Origin: an uncultured Paracoccaceae bacterium
Lineage (GTDB): Bacteria > Pseudomonadota > Alphaproteobacteria > Rhodobacterales > Rhodobacteraceae
DNA: 64,000 nt
Assembly (NCBI GenBank): GCA_947499635.1
Contig: CANMPD010000016.1
Span: 22,933 to 86,932 of the forward strand
Direction: 5' to 3'
In this document: positions 36,736 through 46,901 of the stretch, one piece after another
How positions within the stretch are numbered: the first letter of the stretch is position 1
Layout of the letters: every line of letters starts with the position of its first letter
Program-made: the position numbers and the translations under genes
Notes under the pieces: model-generated
The model's input: only the letters and a program-made list of their open reading frames with translations
What the model was told of the DNA's origin: nothing
Database searches by the model: none

Positions 36736-37665
36736 ATGACAGAAGATGCAATCCGCCTTGAAGCGCTGCGGAAAACCTACAAGGGCCAAAAAGGCCAGCC
36801 AGAGAAACATGCCCTAAAGGGGATCGACCTTGCGGTACCACGCGGATCAGTCTTTGGACTTTTAGGCCCAAATGGCGCGGGAAAGTCGACGCTGATTAAT
36901 ATTTTGGCTGGTCTCGTGAAAAAAACCAGTGGGAAAGTCTCGATCTGGGGATTTGATCAGGACGAAAACCCGCGGCAATCGCGCGCATCCATCGGCGTGA
37001 TGCCGCAAGAATTGAACCTCGACCCCTTTTTCACGCCGCGCGCCGCACTCGAGGTGCAAGCTGGACTGTACGGTGTGCCAAAATCCGAACGTCGCAGCGA
37101 CGAAATCTTGCGCTTAATCGGCCTCGAAGACAAAGCCCATGCCTATGCCCGCACCTTGTCAGGTGGTATGAGCCGTCGCTTATTATTGGGTAAGGCATTG
37201 GTTCATAAACCAAGTATCCTCGTACTTGATGAACCTACAGCTGGTGTAGATATTGCTTTGCGCCAAATGCTTTGGGAGAATGTCCGTCAGTTAAATGCTC
37301 AGGGCATGACGATTATTCTCACCACACATTATCTGGAAGAGGCACAGGAAATGTGTGATGAAATTGCAATCGTCAACCAAGGCGAAGTCATCGCGCGTGA
37401 TACCACGTCAAACATGCTGGACCGCCTGGATCAGCGTTCCATGATTATTCATCCCGCATGCGAGGTCACGACCCTACCTCAGGCTGACGGCATCGACGCA
37501 GAATTGCGTGCCGACGGTGCTGTTGTCCTTCGGTATCATTCGAACCAGACGTCCGCCGAAGCCGTCCTCGAAGCCGTACATACAGCCCAGATCACCATTC
37601 GAGACGTAAAAACCGCCGAAGCTGACCTTGAGGATGTGTTCCTGTCGCTTACTAAATCCGTCTAG
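36736..37665 (+). CDS. ABC transporter ATP-binding protein (ABC-2/YadG type)
   Basis: This ABC ATPase of about 309 residues has Walker [10 protein letters not shown], signature LSGGMSRRL and Walker B/D-loop [11 protein letters not shown], with the H-loop in [11 protein letters not shown]. The sequence is closest in style to YadG-like exporters. The C-terminal part (from about 225) is an ABC-2-type accessory domain. The expected ABC-2 permease is not adjacent; the next gene is an acetyltransferase. [15 protein letters not shown] at 36736 is preferred over the open frame from 36709. The transported substrate is unknown. Confidence 0.87.
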   Translation: MTEDAIRLEALRKTYKGQKGQPEKHALKGIDLAVPRGSVFGLLGPNGAGKSTLINILAGLVKKTSGKVSIWGFDQDENPRQSRASIGVMPQELNLDPFFTPRAALEVQAGLYGVPKSERRSDEILRLIGLEDKAHAYARTLSGGMSRRLLLGKALVHKPSILVLDEPTAGVDIALRQMLWENVRQLNAQGMTIILTTHYLEEAQEMCDEIAIVNQGEVIARDTTSNMLDRLDQRSMIIHPACEVTTLPQADGIDAELRADGAVVLRYHSNQTSAEAVLEAVHTAQITIRDVKTAEADLEDVFLSLTKSV

Positions 37666-37678
37666 GCTTTATCACATC

Positions 37679-38149
37679 ATGCTTTTCCAAATCCGCCCCT
37701 TTGAAAATCGTGACGCGGTTGATTGGGGGCGTATATTTCATACAGCCATCCATGAAATTGCCTGTCATGACTATACGCCACGACAACTTAACGCATGGAG
37801 CCCAGAACCACCGCCCGTCGATAAAGTTCTAGAACATGTAAGAAATCACCACGTTTGGGTCGCAGTGGATGAACAAGACACGGCCCAAGCCTTGATAGAA
37901 TTAGAGCCGGACGGACATATTGATTGTTTTTTCTGCGCGCCATCGGTTGCAGGTAAAGGGGTGGGAACAGCACTCTATTCACACCTCGAAATGTCAGCAC
38001 GCGCCTTGCAAATACCTGCTTTGCACGTCGAGGCCAGTCAAACCGCCAAACATTTCTTTAGTCGTCGGAATTTTCTGTGTTTAGAACGTCAAATCATCAC
38101 GAGATTAGGCGTGGAACTCCATAATTACCGTATGGAAAAAACACTGTAA
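37679..38149 (+). CDS. GNAT family N-acetyltransferase
   Basis: This 156-residue acetyltransferase has the GNAT acetyl-CoA loop V-A-G-K-G-V-G-T-A-L (about residues 100-110) and the beta-alpha-beta core leading to ARALQIPALHVEAS. The substrate cannot be predicted. The frame is open from 37628 inside the ABC gene, but the ATG at 37679, 14 bases after that stop, gives MLFQIRPFENRDA, a typical GNAT start. It is probably cotranscribed with the ABC ATPase. Confidence 0.85.
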   Translation: MLFQIRPFENRDAVDWGRIFHTAIHEIACHDYTPRQLNAWSPEPPPVDKVLEHVRNHHVWVAVDEQDTAQALIELEPDGHIDCFFCAPSVAGKGVGTALYSHLEMSARALQIPALHVEASQTAKHFFSRRNFLCLERQIITRLGVELHNYRMEKTL

Positions 38150-38187
38150 CCTATCAAAACAATACCCTGATACCCACTTCTGGAGAG

Positions 38188-39039
38188 CTAACTGTTTTCT
38201 TCCGCATCGCGGACGGCTCTGAGCCCAGCGCGATATTCCGGATACAACAATTCTACGCCCAGTTCCGTCTTGATACGGTCATTGCGAACACGCTTATTTT
38301 CTTCATAAAAGCTGCGGGCCATTGGTGTCATTGGTGCATCTTCAAACGGAATTTCTGTGGGAGCGGGCAGGTTCAAAAGTTCGGCAGCATAGCCTAAAAC
38401 ATCCTGTGGCGGCGCAGGAAAATCATCACAGACGTTATAAATCGCGCCAAAGTTCGGACGCTCAATAGATGCCATCAAAATCTGTGTGATATCATCGACA
38501 TGGATGCGCGAAAAAACCTGACCGTCCTTTACAATCCGCCGAGCTTTTCCTGCTTTGAGTTTAGAAAACGGCCCACGCCCAGGACCATAGATCCCGGCGA
38601 GACGAAAGATATGCAACGGCAGATTCTCATATGACTGCCATGCAGCCTCGGCCTCTGCGCGCCATGCCCCCCGTGTGCTGGTTGGGGCCACAGTATCCTT
38701 TTCGCAAACCCAAGCGCCGTCGCGGTGACCATAAACCGCAGTGGTTGATAAATACCCCATCCATTGTAAACTCGGCAATTGCGCGATCTGCGAGCCAAAC
38801 GCATCAAACGCTGGATCCCCCTGCGCGTTGGGGCCGATAGAATGAAGAATATGCGTCACCCCGTCTAGCGAGATCTCATCCCCCGGCCACACCCGGCACA
38901 AGACACCCTCAGATGTAAATGCTTGCCGTGACGTACCAATAACACGCCACCCTTTCGCGCGCAGTTTACGCGACAAGGCCTGTGCGCAATATCCATAGCC
39001 GAGACAAAGAAGCGTTTTAGGAGCGGGATCAGAAGTCAT
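38188..39039 (-). CDS. NAD-dependent epimerase/dehydratase-like protein
   Basis: This SDR-like protein of about 283 residues has a shortened nucleotide-binding loop (LCLGYGYCAQAL) in place of the usual TGxxGxxG, TAVYGHRDG in place of YxxxK, and FRLAGIYGPGRGP. It resembles the YeeZ type of epimerase-related proteins whose catalytic activity is unproven. The frame opens with a TTG at 39048; the ATG at 39039 is equally possible and is used here. It stands 52 bases downstream of the SelW-like gene, same direction. Confidence 0.78.
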   Translation of the reverse strand: MTSDPAPKTLLCLGYGYCAQALSRKLRAKGWRVIGTSRQAFTSEGVLCRVWPGDEISLDGVTHILHSIGPNAQGDPAFDAFGSQIAQLPSLQWMGYLSTTAVYGHRDGAWVCEKDTVAPTSTRGAWRAEAEAAWQSYENLPLHIFRLAGIYGPGRGPFSKLKAGKARRIVKDGQVFSRIHVDDITQILMASIERPNFGAIYNVCDDFPAPPQDVLGYAAELLNLPAPTEIPFEDAPMTPMARSFYEENKRVRNDRIKTELGVELLYPEYRAGLRAVRDAEENS

Positions 39040-39091
39040 AACCACCAAATGTGTTTGGAATTATCTGTTTCAAGTAACCTCACCTCTTCAA

Positions 39092-39388
39092 TCATGAAGT
39101 GATGCGGTCAATATGACCCAAATCTTGTTCAGGATTGATAACATCACGCAAGCGCGCCTTTATCTCTTTGGCTTCAGGAAAGCCGCCATCGCGTTTTCGT
39201 TCCCATAGAACAGTGTCTGCCACGCGGATTTCATACGTCCCGCCGATTTCACCAGGAACAAGCGTAACCCCGCCTAGCTGTTCTTGAAATGTCATCAGCA
39301 ATTCTTGAGCCATCCAAGCAGCGCGCAACATCCAGTTACAGCCAATACAGTACGTTATCACCACTGTTGGTTTTTCAACTTGTGTCAT
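39092..39388 (-). CDS. SelW/SelT/SelH-like thioredoxin-fold protein (Rdx family)
   Basis: This protein of about 98 residues has a CxxC redox motif close to the N-terminus (TYCIGCNW, C14 and C17) and the C-terminal GEIGGTYEIRV segment typical of the Rdx family. Eukaryotic relatives carry selenocysteine in the second position; here it is Cys. Bacterial members are presumed thiol-disulphide proteins of unknown partner. GGAG lies eight bases before the ATG at 39388. Confidence 0.8.
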   Translation of the reverse strand: MTQVEKPTVVITYCIGCNWMLRAAWMAQELLMTFQEQLGGVTLVPGEIGGTYEIRVADTVLWERKRDGGFPEAKEIKARLRDVINPEQDLGHIDRITS

Positions 39389-39447
39389 CTGGCACTCCAT
39401 CCGCGTTGTGTCCCTGAGTGTTTGTTTTCAAAAAGCGCCCTCATAAG

Positions 39448-39867
39448 TCAAACACGCTCTCCGGCTGCATCAAGAACCAAACTACCATCTTCTTTTGCCC
39501 ATGGACCCGCAGGCCAATTGTCCAAAAGATCCAAAACCTCTTGGGCGGGGCGACATAATTTTACACCGTTTTTACAAGCGACTATAGGACGGTTCACCAG
39601 AATGGGGTGTGCGATCATCTGATCTAAAATTAGCTCATCACTGACGGTTTCATCCAAAAGCCCCAACTCCTTGGCTGGTGATTTGGATGTACGTAACGCC
39701 GTGCGAGGGGTGAGACCAGCCGCAGCAAACAACCCTTGTAGCTGAGAGCGTGTCCAACCCACATCGAGATATTCAACCACAACAGGATCGTACCCTGCAT
39801 CTTGGACGAATTTTAAGACATTGCGTGACGTGCCACACGCCCGGTTATGGTGAATAACAATATCCAT
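39448..39867 (-). CDS. arsC: Arsenate reductase (glutaredoxin type)
   Basis: This 139-residue ArsC-type protein reduces arsenate to arsenite with glutathione/glutaredoxin. The catalytic cysteine is in HNRACGTSRN (C11), and the substrate arginines are in the LVNRPIV segment. There are no arsB, acr3 or arsR genes nearby, so a dedicated arsenic operon is not evident and another role (the family includes YffB-like proteins) cannot be excluded. It is divergent from ade. Confidence 0.87.
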   Translation of the reverse strand: MDIVIHHNRACGTSRNVLKFVQDAGYDPVVVEYLDVGWTRSQLQGLFAAAGLTPRTALRTSKSPAKELGLLDETVSDELILDQMIAHPILVNRPIVACKNGVKLCRPAQEVLDLLDNWPAGPWAKEDGSLVLDAAGERV

Positions 39868-39955
39868 GGCTGTAATCCTGTGACTATTTCATGGGCCTGT
39901 GATGATGACGTTCTAGGGGACTTGCACTTAATCACGCAATCATAAACACTAGGCT

Positions 39956-41764
39956 ATGACAGATCAGATTTCTTCAAATCGGCCATCCAGTTGGCCAGAC
40001 GTCGCCGCACAACTTATCGAAGTGGCCTCAGGGCGCGAATATGCGGATACTGTGATCCGCAAAGGCAAATGGGTAAATGTGCATACCCGCGAAATTTTAC
40101 CCAATCATGACATCGCGATCAAAGCAGGGCGTATTGCCTATGTTGGCCCTGATGCCTCTTATTGTACAGGATCTGAAACCGAGGTGATCGAAGCGAATGG
40201 TCGTTTTATGATCCCCGGTCTGTGTGACGCTCACATGCATATTGAAAGCGGGATGCTAACCCCGGCTGAATTCGCCCGTGCCGTTATCCCGCATGGCACG
40301 ACCAGCATGTTCACCGATCCACATGAGATCGCCAATGTCTTGGGCCTTGAAGGTGTACGTCTCATGCATGACGAAGCCTTAATTCAACCGATCAACATCT
40401 ACACACAAATGCCCTCTTGCGCGCCCTCTGCCCCGGGGCTGGAGACAACAGGACACGAAATCACCCCTGCTGACGTACAAGACGCGATGAGCTGGCCAGG
40501 AATTATTGGTCTTGGCGAAATGATGAATTTTCCCGGTGTCAGCAGCGGCGACCCTAAAATGCTTGCCGAAATTGCAGCGACGCAGCGGGCCGGAAAAACT
40601 ATCGGTGGGCACTATGCATCCCCTGATCTAGGTCCTGCATTTGCAGCCTATGTCGCCGGAGGTCCCGCCGACGATCACGAAGGTACCTGTGAAGCCGATG
40701 CTATCGCGCGCGCGCGTCAAGGAATGCGATCGATGATGCGGCTCGGTTCTGCCTGGTACGATGTAGAAAGCCAGATTACTGCCATCACGGAAAAGGGTTT
40801 GGATCCGCGAAACTTCATCCTTTGTACGGATGATTGTCATTCTGGCACATTGGTCCACGAGGGCCATATGGATCGGGTTGTACGCCACGCCATCGCCTGC
40901 GGGTGCGATCCTGTTATTGCCCTACAAATGGCCACAATTAACACCGCGACGCATTTTGGTTTAGAACGCGAAATCGGTTCTCTTACACCTGGGCGACTGG
41001 CGGATGCTATTTTAACATCCGATCTTAACCTCCTGCCTATCGAATTGGTCCTCGCACGCGGTAAAATCGTTGCCCAAAGCGGTCAGATAACCGTCGACTG
41101 CCCTCATATTAAATGGCCAGACAAGGCACGCGACACCGTCCACCTTGGCCATCCGCTTACCCAAGAAGATTTTAAAATCACAGCCCCTGCGGACGCCGAT
41201 CACGTCACGGCAAACGTCATCGGAGTCATTGAAAACCAAGCGCCAACCAAAGCATTAAAACGTGAACTCCCAGTCATATCAGGTGTCGTTCAAGGCACGA
41301 GCGAAACCTGCCAAATCGCACTGGTGGAACGTCATCGCGCAACAGGCACTGTCACCAATGGATTTGTTTCCGGCTTTGGGTACCAAGGAAACATGGCAAT
41401 TGCATCAACCGTAGCACATGACAGTCACCACATGATTGTCGTAGGAACGTGTCACAACCATATGGCACAGGCCGCCAATCGCCTTGCTGAAATCGGCGGT
41501 GGGATTACGTTATTTGCAGATGGGAAAGAACGTGCGCTTGTTGAACTTCCCATTGCGGGTTTGATGTCCGACCAACCCGCAGCAGAGGTTGCAGCAAAAG
41601 CTCAAACCCTTGTTCAGGCAATGCAAGCTTATGGGTGCAACTTAAACAACGCATATATGCAGCACTCGTTACTCGCCCTGGTCGTCATTCCCGAATTGCG
41701 GATATCTGACCTTGGCTTGATAGACGTGCGTAGCTTTGAACAAATTCCAGTGATCGAGTCTTAA
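39956..41764 (+). CDS. ade: Adenine deaminase
   Basis: This amidohydrolase (602 residues) deaminates adenine to hypoxanthine. Metal-binding and family motifs are MIPGLCDAHMHIESG (HxH), DPHEIANVLG and LCTDDCHSG (Asp near the end of the barrel). The C-terminal domain ends with ELRISDLGLIDV, as in Bacillus-type Ade. AMP nucleosidase starts two bases after its stop, which makes adenine its natural input; the pair would move AMP to hypoxanthine. Confidence 0.93.
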   Translation: MTDQISSNRPSSWPDVAAQLIEVASGREYADTVIRKGKWVNVHTREILPNHDIAIKAGRIAYVGPDASYCTGSETEVIEANGRFMIPGLCDAHMHIESGMLTPAEFARAVIPHGTTSMFTDPHEIANVLGLEGVRLMHDEALIQPINIYTQMPSCAPSAPGLETTGHEITPADVQDAMSWPGIIGLGEMMNFPGVSSGDPKMLAEIAATQRAGKTIGGHYASPDLGPAFAAYVAGGPADDHEGTCEADAIARARQGMRSMMRLGSAWYDVESQITAITEKGLDPRNFILCTDDCHSGTLVHEGHMDRVVRHAIACGCDPVIALQMATINTATHFGLEREIGSLTPGRLADAILTSDLNLLPIELVLARGKIVAQSGQITVDCPHIKWPDKARDTVHLGHPLTQEDFKITAPADADHVTANVIGVIENQAPTKALKRELPVISGVVQGTSETCQIALVERHRATGTVTNGFVSGFGYQGNMAIASTVAHDSHHMIVVGTCHNHMAQAANRLAEIGGGITLFADGKERALVELPIAGLMSDQPAAEVAAKAQTLVQAMQAYGCNLNNAYMQHSLLALVVIPELRISDLGLIDVRSFEQIPVIES

Positions 41765-41766
41765 AA

Positions 41767-43233
41767 ATGTCCCAACTGAACACCCCTGAACTGCCCGGTA
41801 GCGAAAGCTTTACCAATGCGACAGCAGCTGTCGAACGCCTGATCGCACTATATGATGGCGCAACCAATTTCTTGTGTGACCAGTTTTTGTCCGCAATGGA
41901 GGACGGTCAGACACCCACTGCGCGTGTCCGCGCATTTTATCCAGAAATCCGCTTTACCACTACGACACATGCTAAAATCGACAGCCGCCTCAGCTATGGG
42001 CATGTTTCGGCACCAGGTACCTACGCGACAACGGTAACACGACCCGATCTGTTTCGATCTTATCTCATTACTCAAATTCAGCTTTTAATCAAACATCACG
42101 ACCAACCCGTGACCATCGGCTTGTCTGACACACCAATGCCCGTTCATTTTGCCGTCGCATCGCGGCCAGGTTTAACCGTCCCTCAAGAAGGCGCCGCGCA
42201 GTTCCCATTACGTGATATTTTCGATGTCCCTGACCTTAAGACAACCAACGATGATATCGTCAATGGAACCTATAGCTCTACAGATGGTATTGCACCGCTT
42301 GCCCTGTTTACCGCGCAACGGGTGGATTATTCACTCGCACGCCTCGCGCATTATACGGCAACAAGCCCTGAGCATTTTCAAAACCACGTACTGTTCACGA
42401 ACTACCAGTTTTATGTGACTGAATTCGAAGCCTTTGCGCGTGTCCAGCTCGCCGATCCCGATAGTGATTACATCAGTTTTGTCTCGACAGGCGACGTTGA
42501 AATCACCGACTCCAATACGAATATACCTCCAACATCGAAAACACCGCAAATGCCGACGTACCATCTCAAGCGTAAAGACGGAAACGGCATTACCTTAGTT
42601 AATATCGGCGTTGGTCCATCAAATGCAAAAACTGCGACAGATCACATCGCAGTTTTACGCCCGCACGCGTGGCTTATGGTCGGTCACTGTGCGGGTCTTC
42701 GTAATACGCAAGCGCTAGGAGATTTTGTCCTCGCACACGCGTATCTACGCGAGGATCACGTGCTGGACGATGATCTACCTGTCTGGGTTCCAATCCCAGC
42801 TTTGGCTGAAATGCAAGTCGCCCTAGAAGAAGCGGTAGCACAAGAAACCGGGTTGTCAGGATACGATCTCAAACGGATTATGCGTACAGGAACAGTTGCG
42901 ACACATGACAATCGTAACTGGGAATTACGCGACCATTCCGGACCCGTACAACGGCTAAGCCAATCTCGTGCTGTCGCACTGGATATGGAAAGCGCAACAA
43001 TCGCCGCCAATGGGTATCGCTTCCGCGTTCCATACGGAACCTTGTTGTGCGTATCAGACAAACCCTTGCACGGCGAATTAAAACTGCCCGGCATGGCATC
43101 AGATTTCTATCGCACCCAGGTTTCACGGCATCTGCAGATAGGGATTAACGCTATGGAGCGACTGCGGGAAATGCCTGAGGGGCGCTTGCACAGCCGGAAA
43201 CTCCGCTCATTTGATGAAACCGCGTTCCTATAA
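41767..43233 (+). CDS. amn: AMP nucleosidase
   Basis: Amn hydrolyses AMP to adenine and ribose 5-phosphate. The protein (488 residues) has an N-terminal regulatory domain and a C-terminal phosphorylase-like catalytic domain with INIGVGPSNAKT-like sequence (LVNIGVGPSNAKTATDH), MVGHCAGLR and ALDMESATIAANGYRFRVPYG. It directly follows ade, with two bases between them. The order and spacing imply joint control of purine salvage. Confidence 0.95.
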   Translation: MSQLNTPELPGSESFTNATAAVERLIALYDGATNFLCDQFLSAMEDGQTPTARVRAFYPEIRFTTTTHAKIDSRLSYGHVSAPGTYATTVTRPDLFRSYLITQIQLLIKHHDQPVTIGLSDTPMPVHFAVASRPGLTVPQEGAAQFPLRDIFDVPDLKTTNDDIVNGTYSSTDGIAPLALFTAQRVDYSLARLAHYTATSPEHFQNHVLFTNYQFYVTEFEAFARVQLADPDSDYISFVSTGDVEITDSNTNIPPTSKTPQMPTYHLKRKDGNGITLVNIGVGPSNAKTATDHIAVLRPHAWLMVGHCAGLRNTQALGDFVLAHAYLREDHVLDDDLPVWVPIPALAEMQVALEEAVAQETGLSGYDLKRIMRTGTVATHDNRNWELRDHSGPVQRLSQSRAVALDMESATIAANGYRFRVPYGTLLCVSDKPLHGELKLPGMASDFYRTQVSRHLQIGINAMERLREMPEGRLHSRKLRSFDETAFL

Positions 43234-43297
43234 AGACCTAAATCTCCGCAAAATATGATATTTTCTAGTTAAAACCAGCAGTTTCGCAACCTATAGT

Positions 43298-43312
43298 CAA
43301 CTCAACGAGTTG
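43298..43312. promoter_or_regulatory. Inverted repeat upstream of hup
   Basis: CAACTC and GAGTTG flank a three-base centre, 73 bases before the HU start codon. It could be an operator or overlap a promoter; there is no independent support for a protein that binds it. Confidence 0.25.
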
Positions 43313-43384
43313 TGTTGTACCACTACATAACGCTAATGTCGCGCAATGAGGCCCCAAAATCGGGCAAGACCAAGGAGATTAATA

Positions 43385-43678
43385 ATGTCCAAACCGATGA
43401 CCAAAACTCAGCTGGTGGCAGCACTGTCTGAGGAAATGGGTGGCGACAAAAAAGTTGCAGGCGCAGCATTAGACGCCGTTTGTAACTTGATCACACGTGA
43501 AGTATCCGGCGGCGGTGCCGTTACACTACCTGGTGTTGGCAAAATCTATTGCCGCGAACGCCCCGAGCGTGAAGTGCGCAACCCAGCGACAGGTGAGAAG
43601 TTCATGAAAGAGGCGGATAAGGTCGTAAAAATGACCATCGCCAAAGCGCTTAAAGACAGCGTAAACGGCGAAGCTTAA
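43385..43678 (+). CDS. hup: HU family DNA-binding protein
   Basis: This small basic nucleoid protein (97 residues) of the HU family bends and compacts DNA. The dimerisation helices begin MTKTQLVAALSEEMGG and the beta-arm region reads GRxRPxR-like as GKIYCRERPEREVRNPATGEK. The Cys and Glu in the arm differ from the usual GRNPQTGE arm. The frame opens at 43346, but the ATG at 43385 has AAGGAG eight bases upstream. A strong hairpin terminator follows. Confidence 0.93.
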   Translation: MSKPMTKTQLVAALSEEMGGDKKVAGAALDAVCNLITREVSGGGAVTLPGVGKIYCRERPEREVRNPATGEKFMKEADKVVKMTIAKALKDSVNGEA

Positions 43679-43693
43679 TCGCTCTAGTTATCG

Positions 43694-43730
43694 ACGTAAA
43701 AAGGCCGCATTAACTGCGGCCTTTTTACGT
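43694..43730. terminator. Strong bidirectional terminator between hup and petC
   Basis: A perfect 16-base-pair stem with a five-base loop (ACGTAAAAAGGCCGCA paired to TGCGGCCTTTTTACGT) contains A- and T-runs on opposite arms. It lies between the convergent hup and petC stop codons and would stop transcription from both sides. Confidence 0.9.
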
Positions 43731-43745
43731 TTCTGATACCTTACA

Positions 43746-44540
43746 TTAAACGGTCTTCTTACCCTTATGCGGAGCCCAAAGACGTTTGTTCGTGAGATAT
43801 AGCATGACTGAGAGCAACGTCAGAAAGATCACTCCGACAAACCCTGCGTTTTTACGTGCCATCATCTTAGGCTCAGCTGCCCACATCAAAAAGGCTGCAA
43901 CGTCTTGAGACAAATGATGCACATCATTGGCGTGGCCGTCGATGAATTCGACTTGTTCATCCGCAATTGGTGGCGCCATTGCAATCCAGCCGCCCGGAAA
44001 AGCCGTATTCTCATAAAACGTTGTTCCGGCTTCCTCTTTCGTGTGTCCAGTATACCCAGACAGGACAGAAGCGATATATTCAGCCCCCCCCATACCTTTG
44101 AAAAGCTGATTGAGACCCAAACCATAAGGGCCATGAAATCCAGCCCGTGCCTTGGCCATCAAGCTTAGGTCTGGGGCACCAACACCGGTATTGGCAGGAA
44201 AATTATCTGTCGGCGTCGCCGGACGAAAATCGTCCTCAACCGCATCAAAGACCTCAAAGTTATCCGCCGCGTATACCCGCACTTGGTCTTCTGGTAATCC
44301 CACGCCACCCTCATCAGACAGCGTTCGGATCGGCACCAGTTTGAGGCCATGACAGGCTGCACACACCTCCGTATAAACCTGCAAACCTCGCTGGAGTTGA
44401 TTTTGGTCATAGGTCCCAAAAGGCCCCTCGAAGGAGAACGAAAAATTCTCCACATGCTGCTCGCCACCCCCAGCCGCATACACTGCGGCAGGAAGGATCA
44501 CTGAGACAAAGGCAGCACCTATCATAAGTTTCTTAAACAT
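43746..44540 (-). CDS. petC: Cytochrome c1
   Basis: This is the c-heme subunit of the cytochrome bc1 complex (264 residues). A signal peptide ([22 protein letters not shown]) is followed by the heme-binding CAACHGLK and the sixth-ligand Met region (IAMAPPI). A C-terminal membrane anchor ([19 protein letters not shown]) holds it in the inner membrane, facing the periplasm. It is the last gene of petABC, 17 bases after petB. Confidence 0.96.
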   Translation of the reverse strand: MFKKLMIGAAFVSVILPAAVYAAGGGEQHVENFSFSFEGPFGTYDQNQLQRGLQVYTEVCAACHGLKLVPIRTLSDEGGVGLPEDQVRVYAADNFEVFDAVEDDFRPATPTDNFPANTGVGAPDLSLMAKARAGFHGPYGLGLNQLFKGMGGAEYIASVLSGYTGHTKEEAGTTFYENTAFPGGWIAMAPPIADEQVEFIDGHANDVHHLSQDVAAFLMWAAEPKMMARKNAGFVGVIFLTLLSVMLYLTNKRLWAPHKGKKTV

Positions 44541-44557
44541 AAATGGCTGTCCCTCTT

Positions 44558-45886
44558 TTACTCAGCAGGAGTAGCTTTGGATTTTTCCCCGTAATGGGCA
44601 TCAAAATCCTCTTCGATTGTCGCGGGCGGCACTTCTGGTTTCTCGAACACACCCAAGAGCGGCAAGATCACAAGAAAATATGCGAACCAATACGCCGATG
44701 CTATCAATGAAAACGATGCATAAGGCTCTTCTGCGGGCATCGCTCCCAGCCACATGAGGGCAAAGAAATCAATGACTAGTAGTAAGAACCACCACTTAAA
44801 CTGTGGCCTATAAACACCAGAACGCACCCGTGATGTATCAAGCCATGGCACAAGCGCCATTACCGCAATCGCGCCGAACATGGCGATTACACCAAAGAAC
44901 TTTGCGTCGATAATTCCACCGGTCACAAAGGACGCGATTTGCACCACCCAAACATCCGCCGTAAAGGCCCGCAAAATAGCGTAAAATGGCAAGAAGTACC
45001 ATTCAGGCACAATATGTGCGGGTGTGGAAAGCGGGTTGGCCTCGATATAGTTATCCGGGTGCCCAAGGTAGTTCGGCATAAAACCAACGACCGCCCAGAA
45101 TATCAACAGAACAACGGCCAGACCCAGGAAGTCCTTGATCACAAAATATGGCCAAAACGGCAGCGTATCTTTCTCCGCTTCAGCCTTGGAACCACGGCGA
45201 ACTTCGACACCTGTTGGGTTATTATTGCCTGTCGTGTGGAAGGCCCAAATATGTACGATCACCAAAGCTGCAATCACAAAAGGCAACAGATAGTGAAGCG
45301 AGAAAAAGCGGTTGAGCGTCGCATTACCAACAGCCGGTCCCCCCAAGAGCCACGTTTGAATTGCCTCACCAACAAGTGGAATTGCCCCAAACAAGCCTGT
45401 AATTACGGTCGCGCCCCAAAAGGACATCTGCCCCCATGGTAAAACATACCCCATAAAGGCTGTGCCCATCATCATCAGGTAAATCAACATCCCAATGATC
45501 CACGTCACCTCGCGCGGAGCCTTGTACGAGCCATAAAACAGCCCACGGAAGATATGAATGTAAACCGCGACAAAGAACAATGACGCGCCGTTCATATGCA
45601 AATAGCGAATAAAAAAGCCGCCGTTCACGTTACGCATGATATGTTCAATGCTGGCAAAGGCCAAATCGACATGCGGCGTATAATGCATCACCAAAACGAT
45701 GCCTGTGATGATCTGTAAGGCAAGGCAGAACGCCAGTACAATTCCCCAAATCCACCACCAATTCAGGTTCTTTGGCGTGGGAATCATAATCGTATCGTAT
45801 AACAGGCCAACAATCGGCAAACGGCTGTGTAACCATTTCTCGGTTTTGGTCTTTGGCTCGTAATGGTCGTGTGGAATACCCGACAT
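44558..45886 (-). CDS. petB: Cytochrome b of the bc1 complex
   Basis: This multi-span di-heme subunit (442 residues) contains the quinol oxidation and quinone reduction sites. The helices hold the heme-ligand His residues, the quinol-site [13 protein letters not shown] motif, and [17 protein letters not shown]. Eight transmembrane helices are apparent. It lies 14 bases after petA and 17 before petC in the classical petABC operon of Rhodobacter-like bacteria. Confidence 0.97.
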   Translation of the reverse strand: MSGIPHDHYEPKTKTEKWLHSRLPIVGLLYDTIMIPTPKNLNWWWIWGIVLAFCLALQIITGIVLVMHYTPHVDLAFASIEHIMRNVNGGFFIRYLHMNGASLFFVAVYIHIFRGLFYGSYKAPREVTWIIGMLIYLMMMGTAFMGYVLPWGQMSFWGATVITGLFGAIPLVGEAIQTWLLGGPAVGNATLNRFFSLHYLLPFVIAALVIVHIWAFHTTGNNNPTGVEVRRGSKAEAEKDTLPFWPYFVIKDFLGLAVVLLIFWAVVGFMPNYLGHPDNYIEANPLSTPAHIVPEWYFLPFYAILRAFTADVWVVQIASFVTGGIIDAKFFGVIAMFGAIAVMALVPWLDTSRVRSGVYRPQFKWWFLLLVIDFFALMWLGAMPAEEPYASFSLIASAYWFAYFLVILPLLGVFEKPEVPPATIEEDFDAHYGEKSKATPAE

Positions 45887-45900
45887 CTCGCTATTCCTCC

Positions 45901-46458
45901 CTAGCCTAATTTGATGGTGGTTTCATCGACAAACTCTGCCACCGGAATATGAAGGTTCTCTGGCGCTGGTCCTTTTCGTATTCGCCCAGCCGTGTCGTAA
46001 TGTGACCCGTGGCAAGGGCAAAACCATCCGTTAAAATCGCCAGCTCCATCTCCCAGTGGAACGCATCCAAGGTGGGTGCAGACCCCTGTCATCACCAACC
46101 ATTCACCACTTTCATCAAGACTACGGTTTTGATCGGCTGCATCAGTCCCTGGCTTGTTAGGGTTTTCCGATGTTCCATCAATTAACGCCGTCAAATCGAC
46201 ATCACGGGCTTGGGCGATTTCTTCTGCAGTTCGGCGCCGGACAAAGACCGGTTTACCGAGGAACATGACTGAGAGTTGCGTTCCTACTTCTACACCACTG
46301 ATATCCACGAGAATCGAGGATAATGCCTGTACATCAGCCGAAGGGTTCATCTGGTTCACCAAAGGCCAAACGGCTGCTCCGGCGGTTACCACCCCAGCAC
46401 CGGCAGTTGCGTAGTAGAGGAAATCTCTCCGGGTTCCTTCGTCATCTACGTGGGACAC
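45901..46458 (-). CDS. petA: Rieske iron-sulfur subunit of the bc1 complex
   Basis: This 185-residue Rieske protein carries a [2Fe-2S] cluster bound by CTHLGC and CPCHGSHYD. It has a twin-arginine type N-terminus ([11 protein letters not shown]) and one membrane anchor. The linker between helix and cluster domain is extended (around [17 protein letters not shown]), a feature of Rhodobacter-type proteins. It uses a GTG start preceded by GGAGAG. It heads petABC; the 443-bp region upstream probably contains the operon promoter. Confidence 0.96.
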   Translation of the reverse strand: MSHVDDEGTRRDFLYYATAGAGVVTAGAAVWPLVNQMNPSADVQALSSILVDISGVEVGTQLSVMFLGKPVFVRRRTAEEIAQARDVDLTALIDGTSENPNKPGTDAADQNRSLDESGEWLVMTGVCTHLGCVPLGDGAGDFNGWFCPCHGSHYDTAGRIRKGPAPENLHIPVAEFVDETTIKLG

Positions 46459-46901
46459 GAGTTTCTCTCCAATTCATCGCCCAATCGGGCTAACATCCGC
46501 GTGAGCAATATTGAAATAACGGCTCACTCTCCCAAAAGTGTATCGACGGGTTTCTCACACGTCTAGCTGCCAAAACACCGCAACCCTCATGGAAACTGCG
46601 GATTATATGGCAATTTCACGCTCTGCTTCGATGTGTCGCATGGTAAAAAGATGAGTTTTAGAAATATGTACTGGCAATCGAAATCATTATTCTGATAATT
46701 CGCGAGCCGGATAATTACTCAAATCAACGTTAGGTGTTGTGACTCAACTGTTGATACAGATTCACGCGCGAGACTGAATCTAACCAAATCTCATCAGTAT
46801 TTGAGATGGAAAACCCGACGAAACAGTCGCTATTTTTCCGCACCTCTCTTCTCAATTCCGCTGTCACCCGCTAAAGCACACCCAAAGGAGATCTGTATCC
46901 C
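46459..46901. other. Divergent petA/aroC intergenic region
   Basis: These 443 bases carry no credible gene on either strand. They should contain the promoters of petABC (leftward) and aroC (rightward). Visible structure: a GATAATT pair 16 bp apart (46694 and 46710), a 7-bp inverted repeat AGATTCA/TGAATCT with a ten-base gap (46758-46781), and a 6-bp hairpin ATCTCA/TGAGAT (46788-46807). None can be assigned to a known regulator. Confidence 0.5.

Noticed and set aside
38188..39867. Possible arsenic-resistance island around arsC
   Set aside because: No arsR, arsB/acr3 or arsH gene is near; the neighbours are unrelated.
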